A stretch of DNA of 6,466 nucleotides, taken from positions 1-6,466 of the forward strand of contig SUVZ01000223.1 in assembly GCA_015061765.1 (NCBI GenBank), in the 5' to 3' direction. A program made the position numbers and the translations under genes. The notes under the pieces are model-generated. The model saw only the letters and a program-made list of their open reading frames with translations. It did not search any database and was not told where the DNA came from. The DNA comes from Lentisphaerota bacterium (lineage in GTDB: Bacteria > Verrucomicrobiota > Kiritimatiellia > RFP12 > UBA1067). This document shows positions 1-6,254 of this stretch, piece by piece (the first letter of the stretch is position 1; every line of letters begins with the position of its first letter).

Positions 1-94
1 TATCCGCATAAGAGCCATGACTCGAATGGTTCCTATCTTATTAACACTGAAGAAGCCCACACCCTCAGAAAGGATATTTTTTTTACATTTTAAA

Positions 95-123
95 TTGACA
101 GATACATAGTTGTACTCCTAAAT
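95..123 (+). promoter_or_regulatory. Possible sigma70-like promoter reading into the 22-bp array
   Basis: A perfect TTGACA hexamer lies at 95-100, preceded by a T/A-rich stretch (about 74-94) that resembles an UP element. At 17-bp spacing the -10 position is CTAAAT (118-123), only a 3 of 6 match to TATAAT. The element would drive transcription rightward through the tandem array. The poor -10 box and unknown promoter consensus of the host keep this tentative. Confidence 0.2.
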
Positions 124-128
124 GGATT

Positions 129-260
129 GTCCTGTACGGGCAATTCAGAGGGGCAATACGGGCAACGCGAAGGGTCTGTACGGACTTCGACGAGGGTCAG
201 TGTGTACTTCATTGAGGGTCAGTATCAACTTTGCCGAGGGGCAATACGTACTTTTTGCAG
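129..260. repeat. Tandem array of six imperfect 22-bp units
   Basis: Six consecutive units start at 129, 151, 173, 195, 217 and 239, each exactly 22 bp with no indels. Read on the plus strand, columns 1-15 have the consensus GGTCAGTACGTACTT. Columns 16-20 are variable, and columns 21-22 are AG in every unit. Columns 1 (G), 4 (C), 7 (T), 13 (C), 21 (A) and 22 (G) are invariant across all six. The consensus core AGTACGTACT is a perfect palindrome, although no single copy matches it fully. Bases 107-128 may be a decayed seventh unit, since GTAC falls in register, and similarity fades after 260. A period of 22 is not divisible by three, which argues against a protein repeat, and it is close to two turns of B-DNA. 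Function is unknown. A protein-binding array, a structured transcript or a neutral minisatellite are all possible. Confidence 0.85.
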
Positions 261-442
261 TTCCGTCCGGAATGACACCACCCTTACCAGCGCGTGTAGC
301 GCCACTCCATCTGTTCCGTATCCGCGCAGGGAACGCGGCATTCCATTATGACTAATTTCAATGATCTAAATCATACCATGACCGACAGCCCGAAACAACA
401 GCATAGGAACGCGGAAAAGGATTGATATCTGCATATGTATAT

Positions 443-2866
443 TTACCGATTCAGCCGAAGAATATGGTCAATGGCCGCACGGCGTATATCAACAGGATCC
501 GCAATGCGGTAATCAATGGAATCCAGCCATCTCTGCGCCGCTAAATCGGGACGATTACGGAGCAGTTGACGCAGTTTAGTCATCACCCGCACATCTTTTA
601 TTGCAGATTCAAGCCCTGTCAACGCAAGGGTCTCCACCACTCCGTCCACAGTAGGGTACACCATGCACAGACCACGATAAACATCACCAGTGGTGCGGCC
701 TGCCGCCTTGCGGGCTTGTGCTTCTGCTACATCGTTCCACACCGTACTCTTGGATACGTCGCAATACGTGCTCGCTCCATCAAAGCTGCGTCTCCACAGA
801 TCAAGTCCATAATTCCTGCGAAAAACTCCTGGATCCTCAGGTCCTGCCTGGGGAGTGTTGTACTTCCACAGCATCGTACCCTTCGCATGCCAACTTGCGG
901 CGTCTGCGTTTGCGGGATCATCATTGAGAACGCATATATCCAGCTTGCCGCCTATCTTATCACAGAACTGGCTGAATCCGCTGACAATGACCTTAGCTCC
1001 GACATCTCTCGCGGCCTGCCATGCGCTCAATTGCGAAAGAAGACGATCTCCCGTCGCTTCATCAAACCCGTAGAAATACACATCCTTGAAACCATATTCC
1101 TGCGCCACTGCCATTGCATGCTTCAATCTGTCCTGCATGGCCTTGAGCTTTGCAGGATCGGTGTCGTTTCCGATCAACCCGGAATCTCCGAGATGCAAAC
1201 TATCACCCTTAAATCCAGCCTCGCGCACCAAAGACAAGTGCTTGCGAAACTCCACATCGTCATATACAATACCTGCAAACCACACGAAAATCGGATGAGT
1301 CAACCCATTGTCCCTGAGAGTCCTCCATTCCTCCAACACTTGAGTCCGACTCCGCATAAACGGCAGAAACACGGCCTTGTCCTGTTTGTTGATATTCGCC
1401 CACACGTAAAGCCCCATGGAATACTCCCGGGCGGGATCATAGAAAGTTTCAGCCTTCGCCGGGAGCCGAAACGGAAGCACCTCGATATCCATTGGCAATG
1501 CCGCTATTTCACGACCGCCGCTCTTGAATGACACCTTACCACGATAGATGCCAGAGGAGATGTTTTCCGGAACAGATATCCGCAGTGCCAGCTGGAAATT
1601 GCGTTTTGCGGGAAGATCAAACGGTTGAAGCGTTTTCGCATCAAATATCGGCATCGCCTCCGCCGGAATAGGTACGCCCCACTTTTGAGCACCCACCGTG
1701 TTTATATCCACATACCACGAGTGCTCTCCATTTCTGTATTTCACGAGATTGCGCCGTTTACTGTGATCGGGAACGACAAGCCTGTCATCGTTCAGAAGAA
1801 GTTCAGGGACCAGCACCTGTCTGTCGGAAAGCGCAAGAAAGCCATGCGGAGCCCCCTCTCCCTGATAATGCACCTTCACAACTTTCGCCGAAAAAGCCGA
1901 AGCCGGAATCACACCGCCCTCCTGACTGCGGCAGCAAGAGAACTCCACCCGAACATCACCATACGACTTTTTCGCCCAAAGTACCGCCGTCGCCCGGGTT
2001 TTCTCACCCGGGCACTCCCTTATCGCGAGTCTGTCGCCGGCACGCCCGGGAACAGCCTCGCCTTGAGGCAGGATGGGGAATGAGGTCACAAGATTGTCGT
2101 CACAGTATACCAGCACATCTTCTTTGGATTTGATACGCTCATCCACGATGACACGTCTGACCTTCTCCTCTTTTTCGGCCTCTGCACTGTAGTCAACCAC
2201 CCGTACGCCTGCAATCTCTCCCGGCTGTTTATCCACCGCCTTTCGTGAAAGGAAGAAATACGGTCTGACATATCGCGCCTCTGCCGGCATGTGCAGATTG
2301 AGAATGCGGGCGTTTCGCTGAAACAGATGAGGTTGAGTGGGATCCAGCGTCGAACGTGACTGATGCGACGCGTTGAGCATTTTCCGATCCTTGTCGAAAA
2401 AATCGATGCGAGCCCATATAGCATTGCCGCCGTTTTTGGCACGCGCCTCCCACAGCAGGGCATACGGACGGTCTGGAGAAACCGGAACCAAAAATCCGTT
2501 CTTCAACACAAAACTGCTCCATGTGGAATCCACCGGAGATATCTCCACGCACGATCCGCCCCTTCCATCCCCTATAACTTTTGCGACGGGTTTTCCTCTG
2601 TTACCGTCATCCCATCTAAACGCAACACCATCCGCATCGGAGAAATCCTCATGGAAAACCGTCTTTCCGGACACTTCTCCCCTTGCAATCCAAACCCCGG
2701 CACACATGGTTCCTATCCGGATGGATTCCGCCGCGCTATCCTCAACAGGCGAAGACTCCAATGCCACCATAACCTCTTCCAATGACACCTTCTGTGCATC
2801 CCAAGAAGCCGCAAAACACATTCCACACGACAGCGCAGCGGAGAGAACACCGAAATACCGGCTCAT
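443..2866 (-). CDS. Secreted multidomain glycoside hydrolase-like protein (GH123/DUF4091 type)
   Basis: This 807-residue protein is predicted to be exported. Residues 1-20 form a signal peptide ending in CFAA, with cleavage near residue 19 or 20. Residues ~68-228 look like a jelly-roll carbohydrate-binding domain: an FHEDFSD opening, then alternating strands with WARIDFFD and RYVRPYFFL. Residues ~266-370 and ~420-466 resemble the beta-sandwich regions that precede the catalytic domain in large DUF4091-type proteins, including VPELLLNDD (353-361) and SGIYRGKVSF. Residues ~473-770 fit a TIM-barrel catalytic domain. It carries YFYGFDEA (597-604), whose adjacent D602-E603 match the Asp-Glu pair that GH123 enzymes use in substrate-assisted cleavage of beta-GalNAc. 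The segment VVETLALTGLESAIKDVR (743-760) resembles the usual C-terminal helix of this family. The start is supported by AAGAGG eight bases upstream. The gene follows the LamG protein by 20 bp, suggesting co-translation. Family-level fold is fairly sure; substrate and even activity are inferred. Confidence 0.75.
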   Translation of the reverse strand: MSRYFGVLSAALSCGMCFAASWDAQKVSLEEVMVALESSPVEDSAAESIRIGTMCAGVWIARGEVSGKTVFHEDFSDADGVAFRWDDGNRGKPVAKVIGDGRGGSCVEISPVDSTWSSFVLKNGFLVPVSPDRPYALLWEARAKNGGNAIWARIDFFDKDRKMLNASHQSRSTLDPTQPHLFQRNARILNLHMPAEARYVRPYFFLSRKAVDKQPGEIAGVRVVDYSAEAEKEEKVRRVIVDERIKSKEDVLVYCDDNLVTSFPILPQGEAVPGRAGDRLAIRECPGEKTRATAVLWAKKSYGDVRVEFSCCRSQEGGVIPASAFSAKVVKVHYQGEGAPHGFLALSDRQVLVPELLLNDDRLVVPDHSKRRNLVKYRNGEHSWYVDINTVGAQKWGVPIPAEAMPIFDAKTLQPFDLPAKRNFQLALRISVPENISSGIYRGKVSFKSGGREIAALPMDIEVLPFRLPAKAETFYDPAREYSMGLYVWANINKQDKAVFLPFMRSRTQVLEEWRTLRDNGLTHPIFVWFAGIVYDDVEFRKHLSLVREAGFKGDSLHLGDSGLIGNDTDPAKLKAMQDRLKHAMAVAQEYGFKDVYFYGFDEATGDRLLSQLSAWQAARDVGAKVIVSGFSQFCDKIGGKLDICVLNDDPANADAASWHAKGTMLWKYNTPQAGPEDPGVFRRNYGLDLWRRSFDGASTYCDVSKSTVWNDVAEAQARKAAGRTTGDVYRGLCMVYPTVDGVVETLALTGLESAIKDVRVMTKLRQLLRNRPDLAAQRWLDSIDYRIADPVDIRRAAIDHILRLNR

Positions 2867-2874
2867 GATCTATT

Positions 2875-2880
2875 CCTCTT
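2875..2880 (-). promoter_or_regulatory. Ribosome binding site of the GH123-like gene
   Basis: On the minus strand AAGAGG lies eight bases before the ATG at 2866-2864, inside the 20-bp gap after the stop of the upstream gene. It fixes the start directly in front of the signal peptide and supports coupled expression of the two genes. Confidence 0.6.
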
Positions 2881-2886
2881 TTTAGA

Positions 2887-5800
2887 TTACCTCAATATCA
2901 CACGAAAGCCAAGATTCTCCACATATCGCGCGTAAAGAACACCATCTACAACCTTGAATTTAACTTTCGCGTTAGGAGGAATAATTTCACCGGTGAAGAC
3001 GGCCGTCTCAAGATTCTTCGTTTCAACAAAATCAGCCGCAGACATGACCGGAATCATCGTTCCAAACATCAGGTTTTCCACATTCTTAAGCTCGACCTCA
3101 ATCCCGTGCGAGAACCCAATTCTGGCATCCTGGCAATCCACGCTCCCTCCAGAAAAATTCACCGTAAAAGTCTGCAGGCAATAACCGATCGGTGACTGTA
3201 CAGAATGTTCAGGCAATGCAGAAAGTTCAGTGTCACTTTTTGCAAACCATTTCTTCAGCAGATAGTTTCTCGTAGCCACCCGCTCTCGCTCGGTAAGTTC
3301 ACGTTCATACACGATCATCTCTCCCATGCGAAAACCACCATGGACATAACTTTCGAAACCATTGCCGAGCGCATTGAACTGAGCGCCGGCAGGAAGATGA
3401 AGCTCCACCAGCTCATAACCGCCATTGGGAATATACTCCGCCGCTTTTTCCTGAAGCACACCGTCTATGTAGAGAGTTCCATTCTTGACGGAAGCGCATG
3501 CCTTATCGAAAAGCGGCTTCGTCTTCAGCGAATCATCCGATGAGTATCCACGATGGAAGTCAAGCCGTCTGCCCCCAAGTTGTGAATCGCCGAGTGTAAC
3601 GGCCGTGGAATGGCATCCCAAAGGATTTCCACCACCCTCCTGCGATCCGAGAACAAGATAGACCGACCGTACATTGGTGATGTTTCTGGAAAGTTTCAGA
3701 TACGCACCGATGTTAGCATTGTATCCACAGACCATCGGCCCGAAATTCACAGTCTGCAATCCGTTGCAGAAATCGTCTGCTTCGGCGCCTACGAACGGAC
3801 GCTTCGCCAAGTTCCAGTCCTGCATGCTCTCGGTTGCGCAGACATGTCCACAGGAATCCATGAGCGTCCAAACGAAATTCGTTCCGTTGTATGTTTTTGT
3901 CCTTACGCTCCAGCTTTGAGACGGATCGAGATGAAGAGTCGGGGCAACTGCGATTTCAGACACCCCGGATACATCTGCAGGCGCAGCGCGTTCGACACGG
4001 CCATCGGCAACCACCAGATGCGTCTCGGTATCCGTGGAACGCTGAAGCCTTAATGTGCCTGAACCGGTTTTGTACACCGTTCCTGACGCGGCGAGATGTG
4101 CTATGGTAGCCGTTTCACCATCTGGAACATGAATCCGCGAATTCCCTTCCGCCACAACCTCCTGCAGTTCGGCTACTTCTGTTGCAGTCTGAGGCGCATA
4201 GCCAGGAGCTGGACGCAACAGCCACTTGTTCATGAGATACGCCTGGGCATCTCGTATCTGTTCATCGGAAAGCTCGCCCTTCCATCCCAAAACTTCGCCA
4301 ATGCGCATGCCGCCGCAGATGGATTCCGAATATCCGCCAAGCATGGTCACACCAGTGGCAGGTACGCGAAGCGCAACGACATTGAGTCCCGGAACATCAT
4401 ACGACTCAGTCTCATGGGCGACGCGCCTTCCGTTCACCCAAGCGCAACCATAAACGAGCGGCGACATGTTTGCATGCTTGGAATTGACATACACTTCGTT
4501 CGGCGTGAAAAACAGCGCCTTCGAGAGATTCCACTGGTCATACACGTAGTATCGAACGGATTCGGTTGTCCGCATCGGAAACATCCCGTTCATGAAATGC
4601 GCACCAGTATAGGTTGAGGAATCCACCACAAGAACAAGAGTGCCGATCTGTGGAGCGGACGCCGTTTCGAAGCGAAGGCATTTCCCACCCGCTGCGTCAC
4701 CTGTGTTGAAATCTACCAGATTCAAGCCTGACGCCGGAGCGTTTGCGACAAGACTCGGACGTAATGATGCATTCGACTGAATCGCGCGCACGGAATATTT
4801 TCCGCTATCGCCAAGATTTTCCATTGCGGAAACGAGATTCCCCTCAAGCGTCACTGAATCGCCTTCAGAAGGGTCAAATCTGAGACACAGTCCAGGTGCG
4901 AGATCCGACAAGGCCGGAGTCGGCCTTACACCGACAGAAAGCGTACCTTCTCGCACATTCACGGTGCCGCCAAAGGACGAGGCTTCATTGAGACGCAACG
5001 TACCAGATCCTTCCTTCACAATTCTGTGCTTTCGGTCAATGGTGGAGCGTCCGCCCGTAAGACGGCTGACGGTAAGCGTATCACCTGATGAAACCGTGAT
5101 TGGCACATCCACACCATCTTGCGGATAGTTTGCCGCATGTGAGCCATGAGGCGGATTCGCTCCCCCAATCTCCAACCATGGAATGGAAGCGTTGCCGTTA
5201 TAACCCACCGTTGACACCCCCAGCCATTTCTTTTCGAGATGCACAATAAGATTCGTGATATCAGAATCGGAAAGGATACGGTCGAAAAGCATCAGTTCAG
5301 CTATTCCCTGATCTCCAGAAGAGTATATTTCATCATGGTGCTCGCAGTTCCCGCAAAGACCATGCGCTACAATGTCCGCCGACAAAGGATTGAGCGCAAT
5401 CACCTGCCACCCCCCCGACCAGAAAGTGGATGAGGGCGCCGACTTCTGCAGTCCACTCCAAAACATCCCGCCGGTGATGAAATCGTTGTTATTGTCTCCG
5501 GCTACTACAGCTTCAGAAAAATTAGTGCCGCGCAATCCATGATAATTTGTAAATCGGCGAAACTGTGAACCGCCGAGAATGTTTCCTCCACCATTGTAGG
5601 AACGATACACTCCAACAATCGTACCGATACCGGAGATTGTGTTCGATGGCGCACAAACTCCGCCATTGGTGACAGGATCAAAATAAAGCGTCTTCCAAGA
5701 ACTGCTGAGGTCGAAATCCACGTACGGTCCGGTTAGACCGTTGTCTGCTGGTGCAAGCTTCGGCTTTCTCAGCTTTGAAGCCGTTACGGCATTCCACCAA

Positions 5801-6132
5801 AGATTATTCGAATAGTTGGTATATACGATCTCATCAGACCTGCTCGTGAGATAGCGAGAGGAATCGGATTTCGAAGGTATTTTGAGAATTTCCCCATCAT
5901 CTGTAAACTCCCATGAAGCCGTATCGCTCGCATCAAGCCAATACACCGGTTCCACCGTAAGCGGAAATTCCTCCACGCTCGTGGTGACAGTCTTGAAAGC
6001 AGAGCCGGAAGAAACGAACATTCGCCCAGTATCCGAAACCTCAACGATATCCGCAAGGAGCATTGCACACAAAACCGGCGCAAATGCCATAAACGCGGCA
6101 ATCACAGAACGCACACGACTTGTCACTTTCAT
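2887..6132 (-). CDS. Large secreted LamG-like / PATR-repeat protein
   Basis: The product has 1081 residues from the chosen ATG. Residues 1 to ~27 are a signal peptide: a basic start MKVTSRVR, a hydrophobic core and Ala at the cleavage region. Three diverged LamG/concanavalin-like modules follow: A at ~61-304, B at ~414-639 and C at ~729-963. Each opens with a YWLDAS, LRFDPS or LHLDPS motif. Each ends with a glycine-rich strand plus helix closing on KKWL, NKWL or KKWF, for example GGMRIGEVLGWKGELSDEQ in B. Between them lie two autotransporter-associated beta-strand motifs, EGSGTLRLNEASSFGGTVNV (374-393) and KTGSGTLRLQ (688-697). The last ~100 residues are beta-rich and end in GFRVILR. No transmembrane anchor, autotransporter barrel or catalytic motif is visible. 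LamG folds commonly bind glycans or proteins, so a surface or secreted adhesin or glycan-capture role is inferred. A GTG at 6204 gives a 24-residue extension in frame, rejected because it lacks an SD and would bury the signal peptide. Confidence 0.8.
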   Translation of the reverse strand: MKVTSRVRSVIAAFMAFAPVLCAMLLADIVEVSDTGRMFVSSGSAFKTVTTSVEEFPLTVEPVYWLDASDTASWEFTDDGEILKIPSKSDSSRYLTSRSDEIVYTNYSNNLWWNAVTASKLRKPKLAPADNGLTGPYVDFDLSSSWKTLYFDPVTNGGVCAPSNTISGIGTIVGVYRSYNGGGNILGGSQFRRFTNYHGLRGTNFSEAVVAGDNNNDFITGGMFWSGLQKSAPSSTFWSGGWQVIALNPLSADIVAHGLCGNCEHHDEIYSSGDQGIAELMLFDRILSDSDITNLIVHLEKKWLGVSTVGYNGNASIPWLEIGGANPPHGSHAANYPQDGVDVPITVSSGDTLTVSRLTGGRSTIDRKHRIVKEGSGTLRLNEASSFGGTVNVREGTLSVGVRPTPALSDLAPGLCLRFDPSEGDSVTLEGNLVSAMENLGDSGKYSVRAIQSNASLRPSLVANAPASGLNLVDFNTGDAAGGKCLRFETASAPQIGTLVLVVDSSTYTGAHFMNGMFPMRTTESVRYYVYDQWNLSKALFFTPNEVYVNSKHANMSPLVYGCAWVNGRRVAHETESYDVPGLNVVALRVPATGVTMLGGYSESICGGMRIGEVLGWKGELSDEQIRDAQAYLMNKWLLRPAPGYAPQTATEVAELQEVVAEGNSRIHVPDGETATIAHLAASGTVYKTGSGTLRLQRSTDTETHLVVADGRVERAAPADVSGVSEIAVAPTLHLDPSQSWSVRTKTYNGTNFVWTLMDSCGHVCATESMQDWNLAKRPFVGAEADDFCNGLQTVNFGPMVCGYNANIGAYLKLSRNITNVRSVYLVLGSQEGGGNPLGCHSTAVTLGDSQLGGRRLDFHRGYSSDDSLKTKPLFDKACASVKNGTLYIDGVLQEKAAEYIPNGGYELVELHLPAGAQFNALGNGFESYVHGGFRMGEMIVYERELTERERVATRNYLLKKWFAKSDTELSALPEHSVQSPIGYCLQTFTVNFSGGSVDCQDARIGFSHGIEVELKNVENLMFGTMIPVMSAADFVETKNLETAVFTGEIIPPNAKVKFKVVDGVLYARYVENLGFRVILR

Positions 6133-6141
6133 TTTTTTTTT

Positions 6142-6146
6142 CTCCC
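6142..6146 (-). promoter_or_regulatory. Ribosome binding site of the LamG/PATR gene, with A-tract spacer
   Basis: On the minus strand GGGAG is followed by ten A residues (6141 to 6132), the last being the A of the ATG. The SD-to-start spacing is nine bases. This site decides the start at 6132 over the upstream in-frame GTG at 6204. The spacer is made only of A, so its length could change by slippage. Confidence 0.65.
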
Positions 6147-6206
6147 AACTATTGCGAAATAACACCAGATTCAAGCGATCGAATATATGCTGCATACACG
6201 ACACGG

Positions 6207-6243
6207 CTTGAAAAAAGATTCGGATATTATCCCATATTTCAAG
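6207..6243. repeat. Nested inverted repeats in the intergenic gap
   Basis: CTTGAAA at 6207-6213 pairs with TTTCAAG at 6237-6243. Inside this, GGATA at 6222-6226 pairs with TATCC at 6228-6232 around one central base. The inner palindrome overlaps the candidate -10 element, so an operator is conceivable. The outer loop is long, there is no T tract, and chance is a real alternative in such AT-rich sequence. Confidence 0.3.
6226..6234 (-). promoter_or_regulatory. Possible extended -10 promoter element ahead of the LamG/PATR gene
   Basis: In the 122-bp gap upstream of the LamG/PATR gene the minus strand reads TGGGATAAT, a fit to an extended -10 (TGn followed by GATAAT, 5 of 6 to TATAAT). No good -35 hexamer is present at 16-18 bp upstream, where the acyltransferase 3' end lies. 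If real, it would give the last two genes their own transcript with a leader of roughly 85 bases. Confidence 0.2.
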
Positions 6244-6254
6244 AAGCCCTCGCG

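Larger units (their letters stand above)
1..442. other. Intergenic region downstream of the minus-strand operon, no convincing gene
   Basis: This stretch follows the stop codon of the hydrolase gene and runs to the left edge. The first ~93 bases are open in two plus-strand frames (one ends at a TAA at 91-93, the other at a TAG at 108-110). A gene tail entering from the left is therefore possible, but neither short peptide is recognisable. Bases 74-94 are very T/A-rich. Bases 129-260 are a 22-bp tandem array described separately. Bases 261-442 contain only short inverted repeats, such as CCGCG/CGCGG at 322-326/334-338 and ATGAT/ATCAT at 361-365/370-374. None is followed by a T tract that would make an intrinsic terminator on either strand. 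Two overlapping plus-strand open frames across 122-355 are judged to be by-products of the repeat. Confidence 0.6.

Noticed and set aside
1..93. C-terminal tail of a plus-strand gene entering from the left
   Set aside because: Two frames are open this far, so openness is not informative, and neither ~30-residue tail matches a family I recognise.
129..260. CRISPR array
   Set aside because: Units abut with a 22-bp period. The variable part is only five columns, so there are no spacer-sized inserts, and no cas gene is present.
313..338. Intrinsic terminator for the minus-strand operon from the CCGCG/CGCGG inverted repeat
   Set aside because: The stem is only 5 bp, a competing GTTCC/GGAAC pairing overlaps it, and no T tract follows on either strand.
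122..355. Two overlapping plus-strand open frames of 77 and 74 codons through the repeat array, with recurring EGQY-like words
   Set aside because: Because 22 is one more than a multiple of three, each repeat shifts the frame, so similar words appear in every frame. Neither frame has a ribosome binding site or family similarity.
566..1531. Long plus-strand open frame of 321 codons
   Set aside because: It lies wholly antisense to the GH123-like gene. The translation has no recognisable domain or signal, while the minus strand encodes a coherent multidomain enzyme.
6133..6204. Upstream GTG start that would extend the LamG/PATR protein by 24 residues
   Set aside because: No Shine-Dalgarno precedes it, the extension reads through the A tract as Lys codons, and it would place the signal peptide internally. 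The ATG at 6132 has a good GGGAG.
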